A model generated the notes under the pieces. That model saw only the letters and a list, made by a program, of their open reading frames with translations. It did not search any database and had not been told where the DNA came from. 64,000 nt of DNA from Bacteroidia bacterium (GTDB lineage Bacteria > Bacteroidota > Bacteroidia > J057 > JADKCL01), in NCBI GenBank assembly GCA_020635905.1, contig JACJYV010000002.1, positions 806,001 through 870,000 on the forward strand. The letters run 5' to 3'. Numbering within the stretch: position 1 is the first letter of the stretch; each line of letters starts with the position of its first letter. Made by a program: the position numbers and the translations under genes. Below, in pieces: positions 40,524-49,254 of the stretch.

Positions 40524-42166
40524 AACGGAATTTTCCCTGGATAACTTTGTTGATAGTGCTGTCCGCCTGCGGGGGAAGTTCTGCTGTGGAATGGAAGCCT
40601 GTGGTGGAAAATGGAAAAGCCGTTTCTGTAATTATGGATTACGATGGCTGGCATGAAGAACCTGGCTACATGTCGGGCGACCGGACTACCAACATGCTTT
40701 ATGGCCGCTACTCTTTGCGCAACGAAGAATTTCAGGCCGAACTGGAGTTCAGCAGCCATGAAAAAGACGGATTGGAGCCCGTGATGTTTGTGGAATTTGG
40801 GGGCAATCACTGTTGGTTTGATTACCGCGAGGGTAATCCCCGCGTTTGGGTGGCCGGACCTGCCTTTGGAGACACCCTTTTTCTGCCTGAAACGGCCCCA
40901 AAGCCGGAAAAAGGAGAAAAGGTTAAATTGAGATTTCACCAGTTTGATGACAGCCTGAATATTTTCCTCAATGAAAAATCTGCGCTTAAAACAGCTCTTT
41001 TAGACAGTCTGAGAGGCAAAGTGGGCGTTTATACCCGTTATGGTGAAACCCGTTTGTATAATTTCTCCATGTCTGGAAAAATGGATCCCGTGCTGCCCGA
41101 ATCCTATGCAGACGCCGTTTTCAAAAGGGGAGAATCGGGGTATAATTGCTTTCGTATCCCGGCTTTGGCCCGCACCCCCCAGGGTACCCTGATTGCGGTG
41201 TGTGAAGGCAGGAAAAATTCCCGCAGCGATTTTGGGGATGTGGATTTGGTCATGAAACGGAGCACGGACGAGGGAAAATCCTGGGGTCCACTAACCTTGC
41301 TGCATGAGGAAGGTGATACGGCCCAAATTGAAATGGGAAATCCTGCGGTGGTTACGAATCAGAAAACGGGCAGGATTCACGTTATTTTTTCCCGGAAAAT
41401 TGAGATTCTCCTCCACCTGTTCAGCGACGACGAAGGAAAAACCTGGCAGGGCCCCGACACCCTCCACACCCCCGACCAGCGGGGGTTGTATCCCAATCTG
41501 GCCATGAATGCCAGCCCGGGCCACGGCATTCAGTTGCAAAGCGGAGCCCATGCGGGGAGATTGCTGGTGCCCGTTTACACACGTTTACCTGATTCGGCCC
41601 GCTATCTGGCGCTGGATTCAATGAAAACCTCAGTGATCTTCAGTGACGACGACGGCCGCACCTGGAAGGCCGGGCCCGTGTTTAATCACCCAGGCAGCAA
41701 CGAAAGTACCGTGGCCGAATTATCTGATGGAAAACTCCTGCTGTTGGTCCGTTTGTTCAAAGGTCCCAAAAAAATCAAATACAAATCCCTCAGCCCCGAT
41801 GGCGGCGCCACCTGGAGTTCGCTGGAAGAGGTCGCCGACCTCATGGATCCCATCTGCCAGGCCAGCCTGCTGGCCGTGCCGGCTGACCCTGCGGCCGAAG
41901 GCCGCCAACTCTTCTTCCTCAATCCGGCCCATCCCGTTTATTACAACCGCTCCCGCCTCACCCTCAAAACCAGTAAAGACGACGGCCGTTCCTGGCAGGA
42001 ACGGGAAGTGCTCTGGCCGCAAGCCGCCTCATATACTGACATGGTGGACCTGGAAAACGGAAAAGTGGGCTACCTGGCCGAAATTGGGTATCATTTCAAT
42101 TACGAAGCCATCATTTTCCGCACCTTCTCCCCCGTAAGTCCATCCACAAAATCCGGCCTGCCATGA
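40520..42166 (+). CDS. Exo-alpha-sialidase lipoprotein (GH33-like)
   Basis: A 548-residue protein with a lipobox (IVLSACGGS). A beta-sandwich of about 180 residues comes first, then a six-bladed sialidase propeller: FRIPALARTPQGTLIAVCEG carries the FRIP arginine, and Asp boxes follow (STDEGKSWG, SDDEGKTWQ, SDDDGRTWK, SPDGGATWS, SKDDGRSWQ). A second triad Arg is likely in LVRLFKGPKK. It would release terminal sialic acids outside the inner membrane for the adjacent symporter. ATGA overlaps on both sides show tight operon coupling. Confidence 0.9.
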   Translation: MKRNFPWITLLIVLSACGGSSAVEWKPVVENGKAVSVIMDYDGWHEEPGYMSGDRTTNMLYGRYSLRNEEFQAELEFSSHEKDGLEPVMFVEFGGNHCWFDYREGNPRVWVAGPAFGDTLFLPETAPKPEKGEKVKLRFHQFDDSLNIFLNEKSALKTALLDSLRGKVGVYTRYGETRLYNFSMSGKMDPVLPESYADAVFKRGESGYNCFRIPALARTPQGTLIAVCEGRKNSRSDFGDVDLVMKRSTDEGKSWGPLTLLHEEGDTAQIEMGNPAVVTNQKTGRIHVIFSRKIEILLHLFSDDEGKTWQGPDTLHTPDQRGLYPNLAMNASPGHGIQLQSGAHAGRLLVPVYTRLPDSARYLALDSMKTSVIFSDDDGRTWKAGPVFNHPGSNESTVAELSDGKLLLLVRLFKGPKKIKYKSLSPDGGATWSSLEEVADLMDPICQASLLAVPADPAAEGRQLFFLNPAHPVYYNRSRLTLKTSKDDGRSWQEREVLWPQAASYTDMVDLENGKVGYLAEIGYHFNYEAIIFRTFSPVSPSTKSGLP

Positions 42167-43704
42167 GTCTTCAGGCAGACATGAGATTTCCATGGAAAAA
42201 GCTGATTCCCGGCTTCGCCGGGCTGCTGGCAGCCCTGCTTACTTACTGGCTGGTGCCCGGAACCAGTCACCCCCAGGCACCATTGATGGCGGCCATCACC
42301 GTGCTGATGGCCGCCTGGTGGATATTTGAAGTGGTTCCCATCCCGGTCACCTCACTTTTTCCCCTGTTCCTGCTGCCCCTCACTGGCATCGCCGACGTGG
42401 CCGAAACGGCCACTTATTATGGAAAGTCCACCATATTTTTGTTTCTGGGCGGATTTTTGCTGGCCCTCGGCCTGCAAAGGTCGGGCGTGCACAAGCGCAT
42501 CGCCCTCCAGATTGTCTGGCTGGCGGGCAGCCGGCCTTCCGGCCTGGTGCTGGGTTTCATGATCTCCTGCGGATTTCTCAGCATGTGGATTTCCAATACC
42601 GCCGCGGTCATGGTCATGCTGCCTATTGCCCTGTCTGTACTCGAACAGGCAAAGGAAATGGGCGCCAAAGGCGGCCTGGGCAATTTTGCCGTATGTCTCA
42701 TGCTCGGCATTGCCTACTCGGCCGACATTGGCGGCATGGGTACCCTGATTGGCACCCCACCCAACATGATCTATAATGAAATGCTGGGCGAAATATTCCC
42801 CGGGGCGCCCAAAACGGGCTTTTTGCCCTGGATGATGATGGGCCTGCCCTTGTCACTTCTGTTTATGACCGGCGGCTGGCTTTTGCTGACCCGGGTAATT
42901 TTCAAACTGCCCCGCGAAAGTATTTTCGGGGGCCGCAGCGTCATCAGGCAAATCATCAGCCAGTTGGGTAAGGTAAGACGGGACGAATGGCTTTCTGCCG
43001 GGATTTTTGGGTTGGCCGCCCTGCTCTGGATGACTGGCGAGGACCTGGTGCTGGGCGATAATTTCACCCTGCCCGGTTGGCGCAGCAGTTTGGGTCTCAC
43101 AGAACTGGACGACGCGGGCGTCGCCATCGCCACTGCTGTACTACTTTTTCTGGTGCCCTCGGCCGACCGCCCTGGTCAGGCCCTGATGAACTGGGAAGCT
43201 GCGAAGCAGGTTCCCTGGGGCATCTTATTGCTGTTCGGCGGAGGATTCGCCATAGCAGGTGGGTTTACCCATTCAGGGCTTTCAGCCCTGGTGGGAGACC
43301 TTTTTGCGGGCCTGACCATCGGCTCGCCTGCCCTTCTGGTGGTGCTGGTTTGCATTTTACTCACCTTCCTTACCGAGGTCACTTCCAACACGGCCATCAC
43401 CAACCTGGTATTGCCCATTCTGGCCAAAGCGGGGGTTGCCCTGGGATTGGATCCCCGCATTCTCATGATCCCGGCCACCCTTTCGGCCTCCTGTGCCTTC
43501 ATGATGCCCGTGGCCAGCCCCACCCAGGCCATCGTATTTGGATCGGGCCATGTCTCGATCAAACAAATGGTGCGGGCCGGCATTTGGTTCAATGTGCTGG
43601 GGATTATTTTAGTAAGTGCCGTTTTTCTGCTTTGGGGAGGATTGGTTTTGGGAATTGATCTGTCCGAAATCCCCGCCTGGGCGATCAGCGCCACCACGGA
43701 ATGA
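42163..43704 (+). CDS. SLC13/DASS-family sodium:anion symporter
   Basis: A 513-residue inner-membrane transporter with about 12 hydrophobic segments. The two family hairpin motifs are present: SNTAAVMVMLPIA (in the first half) and TSNTAITNLVLPIL (second half); SNT binds substrate carboxylate and sodium in VcINDY. Usual cargo is di- or tricarboxylate or sulfate. Its overlap with the sialidase gene hints at a role in uptake or export linked to sialic-acid metabolism, but the substrate cannot be read from sequence. Confidence 0.88.
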   Translation: MSLQADMRFPWKKLIPGFAGLLAALLTYWLVPGTSHPQAPLMAAITVLMAAWWIFEVVPIPVTSLFPLFLLPLTGIADVAETATYYGKSTIFLFLGGFLLALGLQRSGVHKRIALQIVWLAGSRPSGLVLGFMISCGFLSMWISNTAAVMVMLPIALSVLEQAKEMGAKGGLGNFAVCLMLGIAYSADIGGMGTLIGTPPNMIYNEMLGEIFPGAPKTGFLPWMMMGLPLSLLFMTGGWLLLTRVIFKLPRESIFGGRSVIRQIISQLGKVRRDEWLSAGIFGLAALLWMTGEDLVLGDNFTLPGWRSSLGLTELDDAGVAIATAVLLFLVPSADRPGQALMNWEAAKQVPWGILLLFGGGFAIAGGFTHSGLSALVGDLFAGLTIGSPALLVVLVCILLTFLTEVTSNTAITNLVLPILAKAGVALGLDPRILMIPATLSASCAFMMPVASPTQAIVFGSGHVSIKQMVRAGIWFNVLGIILVSAVFLLWGGLVLGIDLSEIPAWAISATTE

Positions 43705-45047
43705 AGTTCTATCACATGAATTCGCCCAAATTCAGGATCGCCATTCTTTCCCTGGCATTTTTAACCGCCGCTTCGACCGCCTTTTTCCTCCTTCCACTTT
43801 TCTGGAATTTTTCCCTGCTTCTGGGCGGAACAGGCTACGAATTGCTGATTCTGGTGGGATTGATTCTCCTGGCTCTGCTTTTACTCTTCAGGTTCAGAAG
43901 TAAAAAAGGTCTGTTGGGATTTTTGCTCTTTTTGATTCTGATTTTGTTTTGGGAAACAGGATTTCTGGTGCTTGAGAATCAATGGCGCAAGCAGGGAGCA
44001 GCACCGGGTATGCTGACCGGGACTTTGTCCCGGTCAGTGGAATACAGCGACTCAGTTTACTATGATTCTCTTTTTATCGCAGATGAGTCCGGGATTATGA
44101 AGGCCAACCCCCGAATCTGGAATTCACCCCACAACGAATTTGCCCGGGAAAATCACTATTCCATCAATTCTGAGGGCTTTCGTTCCGTCGAATTTCTGCC
44201 CGATTCGTTGAGAGATTCCTCCAAAACCACCCTCCTCCTCCTGGGCGATTCCTTTACCTGGGGTTCTTCGGCCGATCCCATTGATTCCTGCTTTGCCGAC
44301 CGCCTTTCGCAAGCCGGATATCAGGTGTATAACACAGGAATTGGAGGGACGGATCCGTTGCAATACCTGCTGGTAGCCCAAAAATACCTGCCCCGCTTGC
44401 GGCCCGACCGCTGCCTGCTGTTTTATGCCCTCGACAACGACCAAATGCGCTTTCCCCGCAAGCCCATCCCCTTTATGCCCTTGTATTACTCAACCAATGC
44501 GGGTGGAATCAGTGCCTACACCCACTCCTGCATAGACGGAAAATGGAATGAACCCCAACCCCTCCTTTCGGCCGAGAGGGCCTGGCAATCCCATGTGAAA
44601 CTGCATACCCTCTTTGGAAAAAACCGTGGATTTTTCGCTGAATTTTGCCGAAAAACCGTGCTTGGAACCCAAATTTGGAAGGTATTTCGTGGTTGCCAGG
44701 CCTGTGCCGAATGCCAGGAACCTGAGTTGGATTATTCTCTTGAATACCTGCAAAAAATCAGCTTATTATGCCAGAGCCTTCAAATCCCCTTTCAGATTTA
44801 CCTCATTCCCAACTCCAACGACACCAAATTCCGTTTACAGGAAAGCCGTCGCCAGGTCAGTATGCTGAGAGAATATTTCGGGGCGAAAATTCCTGATCTG
44901 GATTCAGAGGATTACTTCCATGAAATTGATTTCCACCTCAACAACCGTGGCCACCGAAAATTTGCCCGATTTATTCTGCAAAATCTTCCTTCACAACCTC
45001 AAATTCCATCCCCGCACAAAAATCATCCCCCAACTTTAAACGATTAA
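43701..45047 (+). CDS. Membrane-anchored SGNH-hydrolase-like protein
   Basis: A 448-residue protein with three hydrophobic N-terminal segments (to about residue 95) and an extracytoplasmic SGNH-type domain: block I TLLLLGDSFTWGSSAD (nucleophile Ser), a Gly-containing block GIGGTDPLQYL, and the C-terminal block FHEIDFHLNNRGHRKFA carrying Asp-x-His. It is probably an O-acyl esterase or acyltransferase of a surface glycan. It overlaps the transporter gene by 4 bases (ATGA), so removing O-acetyl groups from sialic acids is a reasonable but untested role. Confidence 0.72.
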   Translation: MKFYHMNSPKFRIAILSLAFLTAASTAFFLLPLFWNFSLLLGGTGYELLILVGLILLALLLLFRFRSKKGLLGFLLFLILILFWETGFLVLENQWRKQGAAPGMLTGTLSRSVEYSDSVYYDSLFIADESGIMKANPRIWNSPHNEFARENHYSINSEGFRSVEFLPDSLRDSSKTTLLLLGDSFTWGSSADPIDSCFADRLSQAGYQVYNTGIGGTDPLQYLLVAQKYLPRLRPDRCLLFYALDNDQMRFPRKPIPFMPLYYSTNAGGISAYTHSCIDGKWNEPQPLLSAERAWQSHVKLHTLFGKNRGFFAEFCRKTVLGTQIWKVFRGCQACAECQEPELDYSLEYLQKISLLCQSLQIPFQIYLIPNSNDTKFRLQESRRQVSMLREYFGAKIPDLDSEDYFHEIDFHLNNRGHRKFARFILQNLPSQPQIPSPHKNHPPTLND

Positions 45048-45054
45048 ACTATTT

Positions 45055-45501
45055 TCAACCCAAAAGATGTTTTCCCCTGAATTCATCCAATATTTTCTCT
45101 GTCACGCGGAAAATTTCAGACTTTAATTCCTTAAATTTTTGCATGAATTTCATGATCTCATCCAGGATTAATCCGTGTTCGACCCGGTAAGCCGTGGTAT
45201 CCTGCTCAAATGGATTTTCCAGCAACGCACCCAGGTGCAATTCATGCTGCGTTACCTTTTGCTTCAACCCGGGCAACACCTCATCCTGCCACGCATTCAG
45301 GGTTTGAAAAACTTTCCCTGCCCGTTCCACATGCTCCTCCTGCACAAATTCCAGCATATTTTTACTGCTCAGATTCAGCAAAAATTTCACCTCATCCTGC
45401 CAAAACGGAATCTCAGAAAGCCATTCCCGGCTGTCGTGGTTCAATTCCTTCAGACTGGCCTGATCCAGATACTCACTCGTGGGGCGCATCAAATATTTCA
45501 T
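45055..45501 (-). CDS. Hypothetical helical protein
   Basis: A 148-residue cytoplasmic protein that I do not recognise. It begins MKYLMRPTSEYLDQAS and is predicted mostly helical, with many charged residues (WQDEVKFLLNLSSKN, IMKFMQKFKELKSEI). It has no signal peptide or membrane segment. The ATG at 45501 was chosen in place of a TTG six codons earlier. It is tail-to-tail with the SGNH gene (7-bp gap). Confidence 0.6.
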   Translation of the reverse strand: MKYLMRPTSEYLDQASLKELNHDSREWLSEIPFWQDEVKFLLNLSSKNMLEFVQEEHVERAGKVFQTLNAWQDEVLPGLKQKVTQHELHLGALLENPFEQDTTAYRVEHGLILDEIMKFMQKFKELKSEIFRVTEKILDEFRGKHLLG

Positions 45502-45580
45502 GATTTCAGTTTTCCCCAAAAGTGCATCCCGCGCAAATTTTTTACAATGAGTTAGGTCATTTTGGAAAAATCGCTCAAAA

Positions 45581-45702
45581 TGGGATCACAAAAAACCAAG
45601 AAGATCAAGGCGGACGCTGGTAAATAAAGGGCGGCTTACTCATGTAAATGAGCATTTCTGAGCCAAGTCCAACGATGAGACTCGAAGTTTTTAGATATCC
45701 CA
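45581..45702. repeat. MITE-like terminal-inverted-repeat element, copy B
   Basis: Ends TGGGATCACAAAAAAC and GTTTTTAGATATCCCA are inverted with about 13 of 16 matches, bounding 122 bp. AAGATCAAGGCGGACGC near the left end and GAGCCAAGTCCAACGATGAG near the right end match copy A at 19621-19753 in order and spacing from the ends. The centre contains a hairpin CTCAT-GTAA-ATGAG not present in copy A. The stretch up to the cysteine desulfurase gene (45703-45797) has a GGGCAG/CTGCCC inverted repeat and no ORF. Confidence 0.6.
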
Positions 45703-45797
45703 AAGGCTGAGCCGTCTGTCCGCACAACCCCCGCGTCCGGAGGGCAGCCAGCAAAAAGCACGGCTGTCTGCCCCCGACCCACATACGCCAAGGCCAT

Positions 45798-46949
45798 TTA
45801 ATTCCCCCGCAGCCGTTTCACGGCCGCTTTCACATGATCAATGGCATGCTCAATTTCTGCCCCCGTATTGAATCTCCCCAAACTGAAACGAACGCTGGCA
45901 ATGGCCTCGTCGTCTGCAACTCCCATGGCCGAGAGCACATGAGATGGCTCCATGATGGCCGAAGTGCAGGCCGAACCTGTCGAAACAGCCAGCTGTTTGA
46001 GCGCCATGATGAGGGCTTCGCCCTCCACCTGCTCAAAGGAAACGTTGAGGGTATTGGGCAGGCGATTCGCGCCCAAACCATTGACCCGGGTGCCCGGGAT
46101 TTCCAAAATTCCAGCCTGAAGCTGATCCCTAAGGCCTTCCAGCCGCTGGCTTTCCACGGCCATTCCGTCCTGGCAAAGCTGCAGGGCTTCGCTCATGCCC
46201 ACGATACCCGGCACATTCAACGTGCCCGAACGGAATCCGTGCTCGTGACCGCCCCCATGTATCTGAGGCGCCACCACTGCGCGGGGGCGTCTTTTGCGCA
46301 GATACAAGCCCCCAACTCCCTTGGGGCCATACATCTTATGACCCGAAAAAGTCATCAGATCGATCCCGTCCGCATTCACATCCACGGGCAGTTTGCCCAC
46401 GGCCTGGGTGGCATCGCTCATGAAAAGGGCACCCTTTTCATGCACAATTTCCGCGATTTCACGCAGGGGGTGGATCACACCCGTTTCGTTATTGGCATAC
46501 ATGACCGCAACCAGCAGGGTCTGGTCTGTAATTGCTGCCCGCAGGGCTTCCAGATCGATCAGTCCCCGCTTATCGACCGGCAAATACGTAACGGAGTGGC
46601 CGGTTTTTTCCAGGTATTTGCAGGTGTCGAGCACGGCTTTGTGCTCGGTGGCCACTGTGATCAGGTGGTTGCCCTTGCGGGCATACAGTTCGGCCACGCC
46701 CTTGAGGGCCAGGTTGATCGCCTCGGTCGCACCCGAGGTAAAGACGATTTCGTCGGGGCTGTCTGCCCCAATATTCTGAGCCAGAGACTCTCTGGCCATT
46801 TTTACCGCTTCTTCGGCTGCCCAGCCGAAGGGATGGGTATTGCTGGCTGCATTTCCGAATTTTTCCGTAAACCAGGGCAGCATTTTTTCCAGCACCCGTG
46901 GGTCCACGGGGGTGGTGGCGTTATAATCCAGATAGATGGGAAATTTCAT
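45798..46949 (-). CDS. Cysteine desulfurase (NifS/IscS-like)
   Basis: A PLP enzyme that takes sulfur from cysteine for Fe-S clusters or tRNA thiolation. The 383-residue protein begins with PIYLDYNATTPVDPRVLE, and has TSGATEAINLALKG, the PLP Lys in FSGHKMYGPKGVGGLY (near residue 203), and the persulfide Cys in STGSACTSAIMEPSHVL (near 326). The length of the active-site loop is IscS/NifS group I. No iscU or regulator is adjacent, so its exact pathway is open. Confidence 0.93.
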   Translation of the reverse strand: MKFPIYLDYNATTPVDPRVLEKMLPWFTEKFGNAASNTHPFGWAAEEAVKMARESLAQNIGADSPDEIVFTSGATEAINLALKGVAELYARKGNHLITVATEHKAVLDTCKYLEKTGHSVTYLPVDKRGLIDLEALRAAITDQTLLVAVMYANNETGVIHPLREIAEIVHEKGALFMSDATQAVGKLPVDVNADGIDLMTFSGHKMYGPKGVGGLYLRKRRPRAVVAPQIHGGGHEHGFRSGTLNVPGIVGMSEALQLCQDGMAVESQRLEGLRDQLQAGILEIPGTRVNGLGANRLPNTLNVSFEQVEGEALIMALKQLAVSTGSACTSAIMEPSHVLSAMGVADDEAIASVRFSLGRFNTGAEIEHAIDHVKAAVKRLRGN

Positions 46950-46952
46950 AAG

Positions 46953-47034
46953 GAGCGGTCAGCATTCAGCGGTCAGCTATCAGGGATTTTCTAACCAGCA
47001 AGAAACTGACGGCTGAAAGCTGATAGCTTTCAGC
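46953..47034. repeat. TCAGC-rich repeat and perfect hairpin after purS
   Basis: The gap between purS and the desulfurase gene contains several imperfect copies of GGTCAGC/TTCAGC. It ends with a perfect 10-bp hairpin GCTGAAAGCT-GAT-AGCTTTCAGC (47012-47034) directly next to the purS stop codon. No T-run follows on either strand, so a plain terminator is doubtful. Confidence 0.6.
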
Positions 47035-47289
47035 TTAATTTAAACCAACCAGCTCAAACTCAAACACCTCCATGATGGGGTTATGGAGCAGCTTATTGCA
47101 GGCTTCCTGCACTTTGGCGCTGGCTTCGTCGCTGGAAGCAGCTTCCAGTTGGAGATGAATCCGCTTGCCTACCCGCAGGTTTTCAACTCCCTGAAAACCC
47201 AGGTTATTCAAACCAAGAATGGTGGCCTTACCCTGAGGGTCAAGCAGTTCTTCGCGGGGCATGATATTGATTTTGGCCAGGAATTTCAT
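47035..47289 (-). CDS. purS: Phosphoribosylformylglycinamidine synthase subunit PurS
   Basis: An 84-residue protein needed with PurL and PurQ to make FGAM in purine synthesis. It begins MKFLAKINIMPREELLDPQG and has ATILGLNNLGFQGVENLRVG, the normal PurS signature, with the C-terminal ACNKLLHNPIMEVFEFEL. It presumes a separate small PurL and a PurQ elsewhere in the genome. It overlaps the pssA gene by 4 bases and is the last gene of the run. Confidence 0.93.
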   Translation of the reverse strand: MKFLAKINIMPREELLDPQGKATILGLNNLGFQGVENLRVGKRIHLQLEAASSDEASAKVQEACNKLLHNPIMEVFEFELVGLN

Positions 47290-48086
47290 TTTTTCAGAAT
47301 GTAATTGTCAACGATTGAAAAGGCGAAATACAAAAGAATGATCAAAGGTACGGCTTTATAGAAAAAGATGATCAGCAAAATTAAGGAAGTCGCCGCAAAG
47401 GTATATTTCGCCCAGTTTGCTTTGAAACCGTAGCCCTTGAATTTGAAAGCGATCAATTTGAATTCTGAAACCAGCAGCAGAGAAAACAGGGTCACCAGAG
47501 GAATCAGCACCATGGGATGGGTCAGCCAGGACAATAAAGAAGGCGTCAAATCCCACAGGGATTTACCGCGGTTAAACGGGCTGTCATAGGCGAAGATCAG
47601 GAACAGGGAAAGGAAGAAAAATGCATTGGCCGGGGTGGCCAATCCGTAAAACACCCCTCCCTGGCGGGTGTCTATGTTGAATTTACCCAGTCTGTAACCA
47701 GACAGCACAGGGATCATGATGGCCCAGAGGGCCCAGGGATTGGCAATTCCGGGCACAAAATTCGCTGCCTCAGCAGCATTTTCGACCAGATGCAGCGGAC
47801 TTCCTGTGTTATTATTCAGTATGGTAAAGGCCATTACCCCGGGCAACACGCCAAAGGTAACCATGTCGGCCAGTGAATCGAGCTGCAGGCCCAAAGGGGA
47901 AGCCACTTTGAGAGCCCGGGCCAGAAATCCATCAAAAAAATCAAAAATCATGGCCACAGCCATCAGCCCTGCCACCAGCCAGCCAATGTCTTCAGGCTTG
48001 TTGAGCAACACCAGAATGATGGCCGTAAAGCCGCAGGCCAGGTTGCCCAGGGTCAGCGCATTGGGTATCTGGGCCTTAATTTGCAT
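47286..48086 (-). CDS. pssA: CDP-diacylglycerol--serine O-phosphatidyltransferase
   Basis: Makes phosphatidylserine in the inner membrane, the precursor of phosphatidylethanolamine. The 266-residue protein has several membrane segments and the CDP-alcohol phosphotransferase motif, here FFDGFLARALKVASPLGLQL followed by DSLADMVTFG, with all four Asp present. It starts inside the nadD gene end (11-bp overlap) and overlaps purS, so all three are translated from one mRNA. Confidence 0.93.
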   Translation of the reverse strand: MQIKAQIPNALTLGNLACGFTAIILVLLNKPEDIGWLVAGLMAVAMIFDFFDGFLARALKVASPLGLQLDSLADMVTFGVLPGVMAFTILNNNTGSPLHLVENAAEAANFVPGIANPWALWAIMIPVLSGYRLGKFNIDTRQGGVFYGLATPANAFFFLSLFLIFAYDSPFNRGKSLWDLTPSLLSWLTHPMVLIPLVTLFSLLLVSEFKLIAFKFKGYGFKANWAKYTFAATSLILLIIFFYKAVPLIILLYFAFSIVDNYILKK

Positions 48087-48651
48087 AGAAATTTTGTTCG
48101 TCGAGGTATTTCCAGACTGCGTCAGGCACCAGGTAGCGCACTGATTTTTTGGCAGCCAGCAATTCGCGGATGCGGGTAGCCGAGATGTCCAGAAATGGCA
48201 TATTGAATTGAATCACCTGGGGATACTGGTCAAAGCTGCTGCCGTCCGAGCCCAGGCGGGGATAGACATACACTTTGTAGTAGTTGAGAATGGCCTCGTA
48301 ATTTTTCCATTTGGAAAAATGCTGGAGGTTGTCTTCACCCATGATGATGGAAAATTCATGCTTGGGATAGCGCTCCCTGAGGGCGGTCAGGGTGTCGATG
48401 GTGTAAGAGGGTTTTTCAAGGAAAAACTCAAAATTGGAGGCCCGCAGTTTAAAATTACCTTCCACGGCCATTTCCACCATGCGCAGGCGGTCCACCTCTC
48501 CCAAAAGCGAAGCTTTTTTCTTGAAGGGATTCTGGGGCGAAACCATGAACCAGATTTCCTGCAACTCCGTCTCGTTCAGGGCCGACTGGGCGATGATGAG
48601 ATGTCCGACATGTATAGGATTGAATGATCCAAAAAAGAGGCCGATCTTCAT
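48076..48651 (-). CDS. nadD: Nicotinate-nucleotide adenylyltransferase
   Basis: Adenylates nicotinate mononucleotide in NAD synthesis. The 191-residue protein opens with MKIGLFFGSFNPIHVGHLII; GSFNPIHVGH is the nucleotidyl-transfer HxGH motif. FSIIMGEDNLQHFSKWKNYE follows, and the C-terminal ISATRIRELL is the second ATP-binding motif. It lies 12 bp after gmk in the same direction. Confidence 0.95.
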   Translation of the reverse strand: MKIGLFFGSFNPIHVGHLIIAQSALNETELQEIWFMVSPQNPFKKKASLLGEVDRLRMVEMAVEGNFKLRASNFEFFLEKPSYTIDTLTALRERYPKHEFSIIMGEDNLQHFSKWKNYEAILNYYKVYVYPRLGSDGSSFDQYPQVIQFNMPFLDISATRIRELLAAKKSVRYLVPDAVWKYLDEQNFYAN

Positions 48652-48663
48652 GCTTTGAACTTT

Positions 48664-49245
48664 TCAGGCGGTTTCCAGGGTGGCAGAAATGATTTGGATG
48701 ATCTGCCTGCTGGCAAGGTCGAGGTCGTCGTTGACAATGATGCGGTCAAATTCGGGCAGAAAGGTCATTTCATGGCTGGCCTTGGCCAGCCTGCGCTCAA
48801 TTTCATCCTGGCCTTCCGTGCCCCGCCCTTCGAGGCGGGTGCGCAGCGCTTCCAGACTGGGGGGCTGAATAAAAAAGGAAACCGCGCGGTCGCCAAACTG
48901 TTTTTTGATATTGATTCCACCTTTTACATCCACGTCAAATACTACGGAAATTCCCAGATTGAGTTTTTCGGTCACATCCCGGCGCAGGGTTCCGTAAAAT
49001 CTGCCGGGGTAAACTTCCTCATACTCCACAAATTCGTCTGCCGCAATTTTTTCCTTAAAGGCCTCCACATTCATGAAATGATAATCCCTGCCGTCCACTT
49101 CGTGGTTTCGCCGTGGGCGGGTGGTGGCTGATACGGAAAAGGCAAAATCAGGAAAGGCATCCAAAATCCGGTGCACCAGGGTGGTTTTTCCGGCTCCGCT
49201 GGGAGCAGAAAAGATGAAAACCCGGCCGGTTGAAGGTGGTATCAT
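48664..49245 (-). CDS. gmk: Guanylate kinase
   Basis: Phosphorylates GMP to GDP. The 193-residue protein has the P-loop FSAPSGAGKTTLVHRI, the GMP-binding VSATTRPRRNHEVDGRDYHF and EEVYPGRFYGT, followed by VVFDVDVKGGINIKKQF. Length is normal. It lies 9 bp after yicC, the order found in many bacteria, including Bacteroidota. Confidence 0.96.
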   Translation of the reverse strand: MIPPSTGRVFIFSAPSGAGKTTLVHRILDAFPDFAFSVSATTRPRRNHEVDGRDYHFMNVEAFKEKIAADEFVEYEEVYPGRFYGTLRRDVTEKLNLGISVVFDVDVKGGINIKKQFGDRAVSFFIQPPSLEALRTRLEGRGTEGQDEIERRLAKASHEMTFLPEFDRIIVNDDLDLASRQIIQIISATLETA

Positions 49246-49254
49246 GCGGCAAAT

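Noticed and set aside
39597..40939. Two overlapping minus-strand frames of 266 and 277 residues
   Set aside because: Antisense to the symporter half of the fusion and the sialidase gene; no signal, motif or promoter.
45834..46994. 386-residue plus-strand open frame
   Set aside because: Antisense to the cysteine desulfurase gene, whose PLP-Lys and Cys motifs are intact; the plus-strand translation has no recognisable features.
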